Positions 42,800-52,798 of a DNA stretch of 64,000 nucleotides are shown piece by piece. The notes under the pieces are model-generated. The model worked only from the letters and a program-made list of their open reading frames with translations. It made no database searches and had not been told where the DNA came from. The first letter of the stretch is position 1. Every line of letters begins with the position of its first letter. A program made the translations under genes and the position numbers. Source of the DNA: Nocardia suismassiliense (GTDB lineage: Bacteria; Actinomycetota; Actinomycetes; Mycobacteriales; Mycobacteriaceae); contig NZ_LT985361.1 in the NCBI RefSeq assembly GCF_900269665.1, forward strand, positions 352,964 to 416,963, written 5' to 3'.

Positions 42800-43819
42800 T
42801 CACAAATCGCGCTTGCTCTGTTCCATTAAGCTGACGATCCGCTCGAGGTCGTCGACCGAGCCGAACTCGACGACGATCCGGCCTTTTCGCTTGCCCATGC
42901 TCACGATGACCCGGGTGTCGAACGAACCGGACAACCGGTCGGCCACATCCTGCAAACCCGGCATGTGAATCGGCTTGCGCTGCGGGGTCGGCGGAGCCGC
43001 CGGATCCGGAGCGGGCGTCGTCTCCTGGTTCGCGAGGATGACCGCCTCCTCGGTGCTCCGCACGGAGAGACCCTCGGCGACAACACGCTTGGCTAGTTCC
43101 TCCTGCGCGTCCGCTCCCGCGGTCAGCCCGAGTAGGGCACGCGCGTGTCCAGCCGACAGCACGCCCGCCGCCACCCGCCGCTGCACCGATATCGGCAGCT
43201 TCAGCAGACGGATCATGTTGGTCACGGCAGAGCGGGAACGGCCGATGCGATCGGCGAGCACCTCATGGGTGACGCCGAACTCTTCGAGCAGCTGCTGATA
43301 GGCCGCCGCCTCTTCCAGCGGGTTGAGTTGCACCCGGTGGATGTTCTCCAGCAAAGCGTCGCGCAGCATCGACTCGTCCGCGGTATCCCGGACGATCGCC
43401 GGGATCGCGGCGAGCCCCGCAACTTGCGAAGCGCGCCACCGGCGTTCGCCCATCACGAGCTGATACTTGTCGACACCCGGTTCGACCCGACGCACCACGA
43501 TCGGCTGCATCAGGCCGAATTCCTTGATCGAGTGCACCAGCTCGTCCAGCGCCTCCGCCTCGAACACCTGGCGCGGCTGCTTCGGGTTGGGCTCGATCTG
43601 TTCCGGCGGAATCTCGCGGTAGGTCGCGCCGCCGGGGGAGAGGTCGTCCTCCGCCGGGTCCGGGACCCGATGCAGATAGGCCGAAGCGGGCTGCGGCCCG
43701 ATCGGGTCCAGACCGATGACGCTGGCCGCTTGACTGCTGAGCCCCGGCGCCGCCGCCGGTCCCGTCGGGATCAACGCGGCAAGACCGCGTCCTAGCCCAC
43801 CCTTCTTCGCCTGACTCAT
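42800..43819 (-). CDS. parB: Chromosome partitioning protein ParB
   Basis: A 339-residue CTP-dependent clamp that loads at parS and spreads. The N-terminal [17 protein letters not shown] binds ParA; the CTP-binding motif is [10 protein letters not shown]; the helix-turn-helix reads [20 protein letters not shown]; the C-terminal dimerisation domain ends at residue 339. It follows parA by 70 bases in one operon. Several parS-like sites are found in the 44.8-47.2 kb region. Confidence 0.96.
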   Translation of the reverse strand: MSQAKKGGLGRGLAALIPTGPAAAPGLSSQAASVIGLDPIGPQPASAYLHRVPDPAEDDLSPGGATYREIPPEQIEPNPKQPRQVFEAEALDELVHSIKEFGLMQPIVVRRVEPGVDKYQLVMGERRWRASQVAGLAAIPAIVRDTADESMLRDALLENIHRVQLNPLEEAAAYQQLLEEFGVTHEVLADRIGRSRSAVTNMIRLLKLPISVQRRVAAGVLSAGHARALLGLTAGADAQEELAKRVVAEGLSVRSTEEAVILANQETTPAPDPAAPPTPQRKPIHMPGLQDVADRLSGSFDTRVIVSMGKRKGRIVVEFGSVDDLERIVSLMEQSKRDL

Positions 43820-43889
43820 CGGTCCACTGACCCCTTCCTCGTTCCGCCACCAAACCGGGTCTTGCCGACCCGGCTCTCATCCAGCCAGC

Positions 43890-44900
43890 TCACTCCGCGG
43901 CTTCGGCCGCGGCATGCGCCATCGCCGTTGCCCTGGCCGCCATTTCGCGTCCGGCATCGAGGTAGCTCATCGCGCCTCGGGAGCCTGGATCATAATCGAG
44001 CACCGTCATTCCGTAGCCCGGTGCCTCGGACACCTTGACGCTGCGCGGAATCACCGACCGCAGCACCACGTCACCGAAGTGCCCGCGCACCTCCTCGGCG
44101 ACCTGGTCGGCCAGCTTGGTCCGGCCGTCGTACATCGTGAGGATCACGGTCGACACGTGTAAATCGGGATTCAGGTGCGCCTGCACCAGACCGATGTTGC
44201 GGAGCAGCTGCCCGACACCCTCCAGCGCGTAGTACTCGCACTGGATCGGGATCAGCACCTCCTTGGCGGCCACCATCGCGTTGACGGTCAGCAGGCCGAG
44301 CGACGGCGGGCAGTCGATCATCACGTAATCGATGTCGTAGCCCGCGATGTTGGCCTCCTGGATGGCGGCCTTGAGCCGGCCCTCCCTGGCCACCATCGAC
44401 ACCAGTTCGATCTCCGCGCCGGCCAGGTCGATGGTCGCCGGGATGCACAGCAACCGCTCATTGTGCGGGCTCTGCTGGATCGCGTCCCGGACCGACACCT
44501 CGCCGATCAGAAGTTCGTAGCTGGACGGCACACCCGAGTGATGCTCGATGCCGAGGGCGGTGCTGGCGTTGCCCTGCGGGTCCAGATCGATCACGAGGAC
44601 GGTCATCCCCTGATGCGCCAGGGCGGCCGCGAGATTCACCGCGGTGGTGGTCTTGCCGACGCCGCCCTTCTGATTGGCGATGGTGATGATGCGTTGCTCG
44701 TGCGGTTTCTGCACTGTCACCTTTCCTGGATGGAGAATCTGGCTGGCGCGTTGTGCTTCGGCCGCGATCGGGGTCTCGCTAGGGGAGATGTTCCCAAACG
44801 GTGTGCTTCCGAATGTCTCCGTGTCGAAATTGCTGGAGTCCAGCATTCCCGGCACGCGCGACGTAGTTTCCCGTGAAACATTCGCCGGACCGCTCGACAT
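43890..44900 (-). CDS. parA: Chromosome partitioning ATPase ParA
   Basis: A 336-residue Walker-type ATPase that moves the ParB-parS complex. The deviant Walker A is NQKGGVGKTTTAVN (about residue 75), Walker A' DLDPQGNAS and Walker B YDIDYVMIDCPPSL. ATG 44900 follows AGGAGCTGTCT. The first codons (NVSRET) coincide with a parS-like site. The N-terminal 60 residues are an extension also found in mycobacterial and corynebacterial ParA. Confidence 0.96.
   Translation of the reverse strand: MSSGPANVSRETTSRVPGMLDSSNFDTETFGSTPFGNISPSETPIAAEAQRASQILHPGKVTVQKPHEQRIITIANQKGGVGKTTTAVNLAAALAHQGMTVLVIDLDPQGNASTALGIEHHSGVPSSYELLIGEVSVRDAIQQSPHNERLLCIPATIDLAGAEIELVSMVAREGRLKAAIQEANIAGYDIDYVMIDCPPSLGLLTVNAMVAAKEVLIPIQCEYYALEGVGQLLRNIGLVQAHLNPDLHVSTVILTMYDGRTKLADQVAEEVRGHFGDVVLRSVIPRSVKVSEAPGYGMTVLDYDPGSRGAMSYLDAGREMAARATAMAHAAAEAAE
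44865..44880. other. parS-like site in the parA N-terminal codons
   Basis: AGTTTCCCGTGAAACA, 14 of 16 matches to TGTTTCACGTGAAACA. It encodes the NVSRET residues of ParA. Confidence 0.75.
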
Positions 44901-45177
44901 AGACAGCTCCTAACCCGAGAACTTCAGATCACGCTTCCGACGAGCGTCGGCGCCGTGTCATCAAACAGCTGGTGTCGGTTCGAACATGATGCTCAACCGG
45001 GTTCGCGGCGCCCGATCGACCGAGCGGAGCTCTCGTCGCGACACCAATTCCTCCGTGGCACCTACGCTCACGCCCGACGCCCACTAGCTTGCCAGCCGCG
45101 AGCGGGATAAGAAAGCTGAATCGCGGCAATGTACTCAGGACACGCCGATCTCACCCCATTCAGCCACCGATCCCCGA

Positions 45178-45193
45178 TGTTTCACATGAAACC
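45178..45193. other. parS-like site
   Basis: TGTTTCACATGAAACC, 14 of 16 matches. Confidence 0.75.
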
Positions 45194-45391
45194 CGGGGTC
45201 CGCCAAGGGGTTGCCGGTCCAATCACTGCGGTGGAAGTCCGGCGCGATGCGCGGCTACCGCACCCGCTCGACAGCTTGTCCCGGTCGCCGATCCTGGCTG
45301 TGAAGCGACTCGGTCGCCAGCTCGCCGTTGCCTATGAACCCGCCTCTCGAACCATGAGGTGGGTTGCTGAACGAAGGAGACAGACCACTTT

Positions 45392-45407
45392 CGTTTCCCG
45401 TGAAACA
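45392..45407. other. parS-like site
   Basis: CGTTTCCCGTGAAACA, 14 of 16 matches. Confidence 0.75.
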
Positions 45408-45615
45408 TCGACGCAGTTGCTCCGACGTTCGCATCGACTGCCGAGCCGAATCCCGCGACGGTTGAGCGCCCGCACTACATTCGGCCGCGCCGCCGAAGTA
45501 GCGCCCGCCTCCGTCTGCGATGTGTCACGTGACTCCCCTCGCGCACCAACCGATGAGCACAGGGGAGACCACCCCCGATCTTCTTGCGCAGCTGATCCGA
45601 TCCTGATCCGCAATC

Positions 45616-45631
45616 CGTTTCACGTGAAACC
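45616..45631. other. parS site, perfect 14-bp core
   Basis: CGTTTCACGTGAAACC contains the complete palindrome GTTTCACGTGAAAC. It is the best match in the window. Confidence 0.9.
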
Positions 45632-46289
45632 GCCATACCCAAGTTGGTGCAGGCGGAGGAGCAGCGGCCACGCACCTGCCCGCTCTCCACGCACCCTCGG
45701 TCGACGACCAACAGCACAGCAGACCCGCCGACCGTGTTAATCCACCAGATCTCTGAAAGGCCTCACCCGACGTCTCGCTCAGGGCGACCGCAACACCTCA
45801 GCCCACCGACCCGCATCACCTCTCGCGCAGATCCCGACACTCCTCGGACTTGGGGGTCAGCCCACCCTCAAACTCGGGCCCGCCGCACCCGCGGCGCCAA
45901 CGCCTCTGCTCGGTTTGTGGGAGCTCGTTCAGATTGAGCGGGAGGGTTACCGGCACCTCGTAGTGGCGGGACCCGCCCCACGGAATTGTGCAGACTCGGA
46001 CCTCGGTCAGCGGGCCCGAAGAGGACGGAAGCTGATCCCACCAATCATCGAGCGGTGGCTGGGAGATCCACCGCGATGGCCGTCTTGCTGCTGCCGCTCT
46101 CCTGATTCGCGATGGGTCAGCTCCGCTTGGCGGAGTGATACGCGATGTACTCGCGGAGCCGGCACAGCGACGGGCAAGCGAGCGCACGGACTCACCCCGG
46201 TGACGCGTCGTTGATACCGACTGGGGTCATACGCCGACAGGGCCGCGGCAACTAACGCGACAGGGATTTCGTTGCGGGAGTAGCTCCCA

Positions 46290-46305
46290 TGCTTCACGTG
46301 AAACC
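46290..46305. other. parS-like site downstream of rsmG
   Basis: TGCTTCACGTGAAACC, 14 of 16 matches, in the gene-free region just past the rsmG stop. Confidence 0.75.
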
Positions 46306-46353
46306 GGCCGAGTCAGCGGATCGCACACGCGGATCGCAAACGCCCGACTACTT

Positions 46354-47142
46354 CTACTTCGCCTTCCGGATCCGACCCGCCGCAGGCTTGTCAGCGCGCT
46401 TCGCCGCCCTCGCCTCTCGGCGCGCGGTCGCCTTCTCGCTCCGTGGGCGATGGGCTCGCTCGGCACGGGGGAGGCGTTCGGCGCTGATGATGAGGGTGGG
46501 GGTGGAGACGAGACCGGCGCCGCATTCGACGACCATCGCGTTGCCGGCACCGGCACGGGTGAGCGCCTCACCGTCGCGCTCGAGTTCCTCGGCGGCGCTG
46601 ACTCCTTTGAGGGCGAGCATCCGGCCGTGGTCGCGGAGCAGGGGTAGGGACCACTGGGCGAGCTTGCCGAGGGGGGCGACGGCGCGGGAGGTGACGACGT
46701 CCGCGCCGCCCGCTTCTTTCATGACACCGGACTGCTCGGCTCGGCCGCGCACCACGGTGACGTCGAGGCCGGCCGCCTCGATGAACTCGCTCAGGAAGAT
46801 GGTGCGGCGCAGCAGCGGTTCGACCAGGGTGATGCGGAGGTCCGGGCGGGCGATGGCCAACGGGATGCCGGGCAGCCCGGCGCCGCTGCCGATGTCGACC
46901 ACGGCGGATCCTTCGGCGATCAGTTCGCCGATCACCGCGCAGTTGAGGATGTGGCGATCCCAGAGACGAGGTACCTCGCGGGGGCCGATGAGTCCGCGCT
47001 CGACGCCTGCGGTCGCGAGGGCCGCGCAGTACTGGCGCGCGAGATCGAGTCGGTCGCCGAACACCGCGGCGGCCGAGGCTGGCGGTTCCAGCTCGGCAGG
47101 CAACGCGGTGGTTCCACCGAGATCTCGTTCCACGTGAAACAT
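46354..47142 (-). CDS. rsmG: 16S rRNA (guanine527-N7)-methyltransferase RsmG (GidB)
   Basis: A 262-residue SAM-dependent methyltransferase that modifies G527 of 16S rRNA (E. coli numbering); loss gives low-level streptomycin resistance. The SAM-binding motif is [20 protein letters not shown] (about residue 84). The C-terminus has a basic tail ([20 protein letters not shown]). ATG 47142 begins [10 protein letters not shown], and these codons overlap a parS-like site. It lies just upstream of the gene-free parS region. Confidence 0.93.
   Translation of the reverse strand: MFHVERDLGGTTALPAELEPPASAAAVFGDRLDLARQYCAALATAGVERGLIGPREVPRLWDRHILNCAVIGELIAEGSAVVDIGSGAGLPGIPLAIARPDLRITLVEPLLRRTIFLSEFIEAAGLDVTVVRGRAEQSGVMKEAGGADVVTSRAVAPLGKLAQWSLPLLRDHGRMLALKGVSAAEELERDGEALTRAGAGNAMVVECGAGLVSTPTLIISAERLPRAERAHRPRSEKATARREARAAKRADKPAAGRIRKAK
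47126..47141. other. parS-like site in the rsmG start codons
   Basis: CGTTCCACGTGAAACA, 14 of 16 matches. It specifies FHVER in RsmG. Confidence 0.7.
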
Positions 47143-47288
47143 CCTTCCGAACTCGAATCGATCAACGGCGACATACGAACAGTCAGCTGCCGGACACGAA
47201 CAAGGCCCCCGATCCGAAGACCAGAGGCCCTATCCAACCACTTCCCGTCAGGGTGACGAAATGCGCCGTGCCCTAACGTGTCCGGCGC

Positions 47289-47840
47289 TCAGGCCGGAAC
47301 GACCACCACATGCCGGTTCGGCTCGACGCCTTCGCTCTCGCTGTTGACGCCGTCGATCACCGCGACCGCGTCGTGCACGATCTTGCGCTCGAACGGAGTC
47401 ATCGGCGCCAGCGACTCCGGCGCCCCCGACTCCAGCACCCGCTGCGCGGCGGCGGTGCCGAGCGCACTCAGGTCTTCGCGGCGCTTGGCGCGCCAACCGG
47501 CCACGTCCAGCATCAGCCTGCTGCGCACACCGGTCGCCTGCTGCACCGCCAGCCGGGTCAACTCCTGTAGCGCGTCCAGCGTCTCGCCGTTGCGGCCCAC
47601 CAGCTTTGACAGATCCCGGCCACCGTCGATGCTCACGATGGCGCGGTCGCCCTCCACGTCGAGGTCGATGTCGCCGTCGAAGTCGAGCACGTCGAGCAAC
47701 TGCTCCAGGTAGTCGCCCGCGATTTCGCCCTCTTCGATCAGGGCTTCCTCGGCATCGTTCACGACATCGTCGGCGTCCGTTTCCGCGTTCACCATCGTCG
47801 TCGCCACTGTGGCGTCCCCTCCGTCGGTCTCAACTGTCAT
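47289..47840 (-). CDS. Jag/KhpB-type RNA-binding protein
   Basis: A 183-residue KH-R3H protein. An acidic N-terminus (about 1-45) is followed by a KH-like core (KLVGRNGETLDALQELTRLA) and an R3H domain (RKIVHDAVAVIDGVNSESEG). Together with YidC, YidD, RnpA and RpmH it forms a conserved leftward block. KhpA-KhpB complexes regulate cell division and RNA metabolism in other bacteria. The ATG at 47840 is followed by an acidic N-terminus typical of mycobacterial Rv3920c. Confidence 0.9.
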   Translation of the reverse strand: MTVETDGGDATVATTMVNAETDADDVVNDAEEALIEEGEIAGDYLEQLLDVLDFDGDIDLDVEGDRAIVSIDGGRDLSKLVGRNGETLDALQELTRLAVQQATGVRSRLMLDVAGWRAKRREDLSALGTAAAQRVLESGAPESLAPMTPFERKIVHDAVAVIDGVNSESEGVEPNRHVVVVPA

Positions 47841-47945
47841 TTGATTTCCTTCATCTGCTCATCACGCTCGCCGTGCGCTCGCCGCCGGACGGTGCGCGAT
47901 CAAGGGGTTGCTCAGCGTGGTGGCCCGCCGACCACCGAAATGCGA

Positions 47946-49040
47946 TCAGCGTCGGCGTTTCTGGTTCGCTCGGCCCCGGTTGCCCGGACGCTTCTGGCCA
48001 CCCGGCCTGCGCTGTCCCGCGGCCTTGCCGGTGGTCTTGCCGGTCCCGTTGGTGGAGGGGGGAGCGTCGACCGCGTCCACAGCGTCGATGGCGTCCTCGA
48101 CGGCATCTGTTGCCGTCTTCTTCCGGGTGTTGACCGGCTTGGCGCCTGGCTTCGGCGCGTTCTGCGCCCGCTGCTCGATCTTGGCCTGCTTCTTGGCCTC
48201 TTCTTCCTTCTCCATCTTGCCGAAGACGAGGTGCTGCTGGCCGTAGGTCCAGATGTTGTTGGAGACCCAGTACAGGAGGATGGCGATCGGCAGGAACGGA
48301 CCACCGACCATCACGCCGAGCGGGAACACCCACAGCGCAAGCTTGTTCATCATCGCGGCCTGCGGGTTGGCGGCCGCTTCCGGTGTCTGCCGGGCGACCG
48401 AGGCGCGCGCGTTGAAGTGGGTGGCCAGGCCGGCGATGATCATCAGCGGGATCGCCACGGCGGCGATGGCCACCTTGCTCGGGACGCCGCCGTCGATGGC
48501 GAAGGCCTGCAGCTCGGAGTTCGGGATGGTGATGAAGGCCGAGATCGGCGCGCCGAAGATGCGGGCGCTCAGGAAGGACTGGACGTCGGCCGCGTTGAAG
48601 ACGTAGTTCGGCGTGTTCGCGTTCTCGGTGATCGAGAGCCCCAGCTGGCCGAAGCCGTGGCCGGTGCGGTTGAACGAGCGCAGCACGTGGAACAGACCGA
48701 GGAAGACCGGCACCTGCGCCAGGATCGGCAGGCAGCCCATCAGCGGGTTGAAGCCGTGGTCCTTCTGCAGCTTCTGCATCTCGACCGCCATCTTCTGGCG
48801 GTCGTTCTTGTACTTCTTCTGCAGCTCCTTGATCTGGGGCTGCAGCTCCTGCATCTGCTTGGTGGTGCGCACCTGCTTCACGAACGGCTTGTAGAGCAGC
48901 ACTCGGAGGGTGAACACCAGGAATACGACGGCGAGCGCCCAGGCAAGTCCACTGTCTTTACCGAGGCCGGGCACTGCGGCAAAAACCCGGTGCCAGAACC
49001 ACAAGATCCAGGACACCGGATAATAAATGAAGTCGAGCAC
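47946..49040 (-). CDS. yidC: Membrane protein insertase YidC
   Basis: A 364-residue YidC/Oxa1 insertase that integrates and folds membrane proteins, with or without Sec. The conserved core reads [23 protein letters not shown], preceded by a helical hairpin rich in Lys and Gln ([20 protein letters not shown]). The C-terminus is a long basic tail ([20 protein letters not shown]). I use GTG 49040 ([11 protein letters not shown]); GTG 49052 would add four residues and overlap the yidD stop. Confidence 0.93.
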   Translation of the reverse strand: MLDFIYYPVSWILWFWHRVFAAVPGLGKDSGLAWALAVVFLVFTLRVLLYKPFVKQVRTTKQMQELQPQIKELQKKYKNDRQKMAVEMQKLQKDHGFNPLMGCLPILAQVPVFLGLFHVLRSFNRTGHGFGQLGLSITENANTPNYVFNAADVQSFLSARIFGAPISAFITIPNSELQAFAIDGGVPSKVAIAAVAIPLMIIAGLATHFNARASVARQTPEAAANPQAAMMNKLALWVFPLGVMVGGPFLPIAILLYWVSNNIWTYGQQHLVFGKMEKEEEAKKQAKIEQRAQNAPKPGAKPVNTRKKTATDAVEDAIDAVDAVDAPPSTNGTGKTTGKAAGQRRPGGQKRPGNRGRANQKRRR

Positions 49041-49044
49041 GGCT

Positions 49045-49443
49045 CTATGCACTCCCGTCGTTCGTATCGCCGATCACCGCGCGCGGTGATCCTTTCCAAG
49101 CGTTCGGCTCCGACACCGGATCGGCCTGCAGGCTGGTTTCCTGCGGCGCCGGCTCGGTGGCTGCCACGGTCCCTGGTGCGGTGCGAACGGTGCTTCGCTT
49201 CCGCTCCGGAACGGGGTCCCACCCACCAGGGTGCCAGGGCGCACATTTGGCCAGTCGCACGGCTGCCAATCCGAGGCCGATCAACAGCCCGCGCGTCCGC
49301 AATGCGGTGACCGCGTACTCGCTGCAGGTCGGGGTGAATCGGCACACCGGCATGCGAGTGGGGGAGACGTAGGTCCGATACAACTCGATCAGAAAGATCA
49401 GTGCGTTCGCCGGTAACCGGCCGATCTTCGCGGGCAGGCTCAT
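49045..49443 (-). CDS. yidD: Membrane protein insertion efficiency factor YidD
   Basis: A 132-residue YidD protein. The conserved three-cysteine core is [19 protein letters not shown] with [13 protein letters not shown] following. An amphipathic N-terminal helix would attach to the membrane. The C-terminal 45 residues are a low-complexity extension beyond the usual length. ATG 49443 overlaps the rnpA stop as ATGA. Confidence 0.92.
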   Translation of the reverse strand: MSLPAKIGRLPANALIFLIELYRTYVSPTRMPVCRFTPTCSEYAVTALRTRGLLIGLGLAAVRLAKCAPWHPGGWDPVPERKRSTVRTAPGTVAATEPAPQETSLQADPVSEPNAWKGSPRAVIGDTNDGSA

Positions 49444-49856
49444 GCCGGACCGGCTCCTGCTGAGCCGACACCGAGCTTGCGCACCGCGCCACGCAGCTGA
49501 CGCAGCAGTTCCTCGGCGGAGGCGTCGGCCGCACCGGGCAGCGCGCGGATCACGATATCGGTGTCGGCGGGCAGCTCGGGAATCATCTGGCCGCACATAT
49601 GACGCAGGCGGCGGGCCACACGGTGTCGAATCACCGCGTTGCCCACCGCCTTGCTGACGATCAGCCCGAAGCGCGGCCCGCCTACGCGGACCAGCGCACC
49701 GGCTGGATCATCATGTCGTCCATCTACGTCCACGACTCCGTCATACCCGTGCGTGAGCACGTGCACGACTACATCGCGCCTCCCGACTCGCTGGCCGCGG
49801 CGCACCGTCCGGGAGAAGTCGGCACGATGATGCAACCGATACGACTCAGGCAACAC
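49440..49856 (-). CDS. rnpA: Ribonuclease P protein component
   Basis: A 138-residue basic protein, cofactor of RNase P RNA in tRNA 5' maturation. The core [24 protein letters not shown] is the RNR motif region, with His in place of Asn, as in mycobacterial RnpA. An acidic insert ([17 protein letters not shown]) lies between two strands. GTG 49856 has a poor ribosome binding site, consistent with coupling to the upstream rpmH. Confidence 0.92.
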   Translation of the reverse strand: MLPESYRLHHRADFSRTVRRGQRVGRRDVVVHVLTHGYDGVVDVDGRHDDPAGALVRVGGPRFGLIVSKAVGNAVIRHRVARRLRHMCGQMIPELPADTDIVIRALPGAADASAEELLRQLRGAVRKLGVGSAGAGPA

Positions 49857-49877
49857 CCGAGCGTCCGCGAGCGAGGA

Positions 49878-50021
49878 TCAGGCAGTGAGTTCGGCGCGGC
49901 CCTTGCGGCGGCGCGCCGAAACGATGGCGCGACCCGCACGGGTACGCATCCGGAGACGGAAGCCGTGGACGCGCGCCCGACGACGGTTGTTCGGCTGGAA
50001 CGTCCGCTTGCCCTTGGCCAC
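49878..50021 (-). CDS. rpmH: 50S ribosomal protein L34
   Basis: A 47-residue, very basic ribosomal protein, read as [20 protein letters not shown], then [20 protein letters not shown] and GRAELTA. GTG 50021 is used, with GAGGAG 8 bases upstream. It starts the leftward rpmH-rnpA-yidD-yidC-jag operon, divergent from dnaA. Confidence 0.97.
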   Translation of the reverse strand: MAKGKRTFQPNNRRRARVHGFRLRMRTRAGRAIVSARRRKGRAELTA

Positions 50022-50685
50022 GGTCAACACTCCTCGAGTCAGTGGGCATCAGTTGATGCCCGAAGCTTTTTCGGTGAAACAGGTATTCGCGATGAATCGC
50101 AGGTCTGGTCATCATCGGCGCGTCGGTCTTGGCGCACAGTCGGTCGATCACGACCCACACGCGGTCAGCACAAGACCGCCACCGCACCAAAGGGTGACTG
50201 TACGAGGGTACTGATCGCCTAGGAGCGGGTCAAACTCGCCCCACCCGGACTGCCCCGATCGTCCGACCAGCACGAACCGCCACGGCCACACTCCAAGGCT
50301 GTGCATATCACTGTCCTGCCCTGTGAGTATTACCGTGAGTTCGTCCACACCCCTAGCCACGCCCGACCGCATCGGCAACCTGCTTTGCCGAAGGGTTGCT
50401 ACACATCCGCAGTTCAGAGCGTTATCCACGGGACGCGCAGCCGCATTTCACAACTCCCCAGGGTTCTCCACATCTGTGGATAATTGTGTGGAAAGACCCC
50501 TGGAGTGGCATATTCGTAGGGCCGACGGTGCCACGCCGCGGCCCGGAATGGGGATCCGGGCAGCGTCCGGACCGGTTACGGACGTATGCGGGATCACGGT
50601 ACCGATCGAGCATGGTCGTCACCACCACCTCCCCGCCTGCCCCGACCGTCTGCTCCTATCGACCTACTTCCGGGGAGGAAACTGC
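50022..50685. promoter_or_regulatory. rpmH-dnaA divergent region with DnaA-box-like sites
   Basis: 664 bp between divergent rpmH and dnaA. DnaA boxes are seen at 50422-50430 (TTATCCACG), 50464-50472 (TTCTCCACA) and 50475-50483 (TGTGGATAA, perfect to E. coli R1 in reverse), so DnaA probably autoregulates. The open frame reaches back to 50323, but dnaA starts at 50686. Confidence 0.75.
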
Positions 50686-52749
50686 ATGGACGACGAGCAG
50701 GACGTGTTGGCCACGGTGTGGCCCGAGGTAGTTGCCGAGCTGACCACCGGCTCATCCGACGGTGCCATTCCGCCGGTGACCCGAGCGCAGCAGGCCTGGC
50801 TGAAACTGGTCAAGCCGCTGACGGTGGCGCAGGGGTTCGCCCTGCTCTCGGTGCCTTCCTCGTTGGCTCAAGAGGCCATCGAACGCGATCTGCGCGAGCC
50901 GATCCTGCGGTCACTCGCCCGGCGCCTCGGCCCCCAGGTGGAAGGGCTCGGCGTGCGCATCGCCGCGCCGGCCGCCCAGAGCACCGAGCGGCCGGGCCAC
51001 AATCCTCGGCACGCCAGGATGACGAGCACGCCCGAACGTTCCAGGGACAACGGGCACCGCGACAACGGTCCCCGCGATACCGGCCATCGCGACAACGGAC
51101 CCAGGGACAACGGCCATCGGGACAACGGTCCCCGCGACAGTGGACCTCGCGACAACGGACGTGGCGACAACGGCCGCGGCCAAGCCGGTTACCCCGGCGG
51201 CGAGTACCAAGGCCGCGACGATTACCAGCAGCCGCGCTACGCCCAGACCAACGAGTACGCACAAACCCCCAGCTACAACAGCGGATCCGACTACGCCGAC
51301 GCCGAGTACGCGCCGGAGTACGCGTCCGCGGGCGAGTACGACCGGCAGGACTACGGCCACGACGACTACCCGGTCCGCGACGAATACGCCCCCCAAGCCG
51401 ACCTGCAGTCCGCACCACGCCACGAACCCACCCCCGCGCAGCGCCGCGAACAAGGCCTGCCCCCACGCCGCGAATCGATCCCGCCCGGCCAGGAGTCGTT
51501 GTTCACACCCGACCCAGGCCCCGCCGCCGTGCGCGGACCAGTCCGGGCGCCCGTACGCGAAGCGCAGTCCGACGATCCCGGCCTGGCGGCCGCGCACGAA
51601 TCGGTCCGTGAGTCGGAGAACCCGCGGTCCGACCGCGACGACGAGCCCGTGGTCAACGCCCGTAACTCCTGGCCGACCTACTTCACCAAGTCGCAGGAGA
51701 GCTCGGCGCCGTCCAGCTCCTCGGCCAGCCTGAATGCGAAGTACACCTTCGAGACGTTCGTCATCGGCGCGTCCAACCGCTTCGCGCACGCCGCCGCGGT
51801 CGCCATCGCGGAGGCGCCCGCGCGCGCCTATAATCCGCTGTTCGTCTGGGGCGCTTCGGGTTTGGGCAAGACGCACCTACTACACGCGGCCGGCCACTAC
51901 GCCCAGCGGCTGTTTCCCGGCATGCGGGTGAAGTACGTCTCGACCGAAGAGTTCACCAACGACTTCATCAACAGCCTGCGGGACGACCGGAAGGTGGCGT
52001 TCAAACGCCGCTACCGGGAGACCGACATCCTGCTGGTCGACGACATCCAGTTCATCGAGGGCAAGGAAGGTATCCAGGAAGAGTTCTTCCACACCTTCAA
52101 CACCCTGCACAACGCCAACAAGCAGATCGTCGTCTCCTCGGACCGCCCGCCCAAGCAGCTGGCCACGCTGGAAGAACGGCTGCGGACCCGGTTCGAGTGG
52201 GGCCTGATCACCGACGTGCAGCCGCCCGAGCTGGAGACCCGCATCGCCATCCTGCGCAAGAAGGCGCGGATGGACCGGCTCGACGTGCCGCACGACGTGA
52301 TGGAACTGATCGCCACCAGGGTCGAACGCAATATCCGCGAGCTGGAGGGCGCGCTGATCCGGGTGACCGCGTTCGCCTCGCTGAACGGGCAACCGCTGGA
52401 CCTGCCGCTGGCCGAGGTCGTGCTGCGCGACCTGATGCCCGATACCGCGGCGCTGGAGATCAACGCGGCGACCATCATGGCGGTCACCGCCGAGTACTTC
52501 AACACCACGCTCGAGGAGCTGACCGGGCCGGGCAAAGCGCGGCCGCTGGCGCAGGCCCGCCAGATCGCCATGTACCTGTGCCGCGAGCTCACCGATCTGT
52601 CGCTGCCGAAGATCGGTCAGGCGTTCGGCCGCGACCACACCACGGTGATGTACGCGGAGAAGAAAATCCGCAAGGAGATGACCGAGCGCCGTCGGGTGTA
52701 CGACCAGGTCCAAGAACTAACAGCCCGAATCAAACAACGCTCGCGCTGA
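50686..52749 (+). CDS. dnaA: Chromosomal replication initiator DnaA
   Basis: A 687-residue DnaA, longer than the 507 residues of M. tuberculosis. Domain I is residues 1-90; domain II is an expanded low-complexity linker (about 105-345), including nine tandem copies of the five-residue unit R-D-N-G-H/P at 51043-51177. Domain III is AAA+ with Walker [12 protein letters not shown] (Lys395) and Walker [10 protein letters not shown]. Domain IV has the DnaA-box reader [14 protein letters not shown] near the C-terminus. ATG 50686 follows GGGGAGGAAACTGC. Streptomyces DnaA also has a long domain II. Confidence 0.97.
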   Translation: MDDEQDVLATVWPEVVAELTTGSSDGAIPPVTRAQQAWLKLVKPLTVAQGFALLSVPSSLAQEAIERDLREPILRSLARRLGPQVEGLGVRIAAPAAQSTERPGHNPRHARMTSTPERSRDNGHRDNGPRDTGHRDNGPRDNGHRDNGPRDSGPRDNGRGDNGRGQAGYPGGEYQGRDDYQQPRYAQTNEYAQTPSYNSGSDYADAEYAPEYASAGEYDRQDYGHDDYPVRDEYAPQADLQSAPRHEPTPAQRREQGLPPRRESIPPGQESLFTPDPGPAAVRGPVRAPVREAQSDDPGLAAAHESVRESENPRSDRDDEPVVNARNSWPTYFTKSQESSAPSSSSASLNAKYTFETFVIGASNRFAHAAAVAIAEAPARAYNPLFVWGASGLGKTHLLHAAGHYAQRLFPGMRVKYVSTEEFTNDFINSLRDDRKVAFKRRYRETDILLVDDIQFIEGKEGIQEEFFHTFNTLHNANKQIVVSSDRPPKQLATLEERLRTRFEWGLITDVQPPELETRIAILRKKARMDRLDVPHDVMELIATRVERNIRELEGALIRVTAFASLNGQPLDLPLAEVVLRDLMPDTAALEINAATIMAVTAEYFNTTLEELTGPGKARPLAQARQIAMYLCRELTDLSLPKIGQAFGRDHTTVMYAEKKIRKEMTERRRVYDQVQELTARIKQRSR
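51043..51177 (+). repeat. 15-bp coding repeat in DnaA domain II
   Basis: Nine consecutive 15-bp units, each coding for R/G-D-N/T/S-G-x. The third-position changes suggest an old and selected repeat rather than a fresh expansion. Confidence 0.8.
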
Positions 52750-52767
52750 GCTTTACTAACAGGCAAG

Positions 52768-52798
52768 CACCGCCCTGACCTGGGGCGGTGTTTTTTTT
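52768..52798 (+). terminator. dnaA terminator
   Basis: An 8-bp stem CACCGCCC/GGGCGGTG with loop TGACCTG and a run of eight T (52791-52798). Confidence 0.95.

Larger units (their letters stand above)
44901..46353. other. Gene-free parS region between parA and rsmG
   Basis: 1453 bp with no convincing gene. The open frame 45129-45740 contains peptides FHMKP, FVSRET and FHVKP that are simply translated parS sites. It holds four parS-like sites (45178, 45392, 45616, 46290) and probably is the core partition region. Confidence 0.7.

Noticed and set aside
45129..45740. 203-codon open frame between parA and rsmG
   Set aside because: It has no ribosome binding site or domain, and its only notable peptides (FHMKP, FVSRET, FHVKP) are translated parS sites.
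50070..50085. Half parS site GTGAAACA before rpmH
   Set aside because: Only one half-site matches; the left half is AGCTTTTTCG.
50323..50685. 121-codon upstream extension of DnaA
   Set aside because: A strong ribosome binding site precedes ATG 50686, and the extension crosses DnaA boxes of the promoter region.
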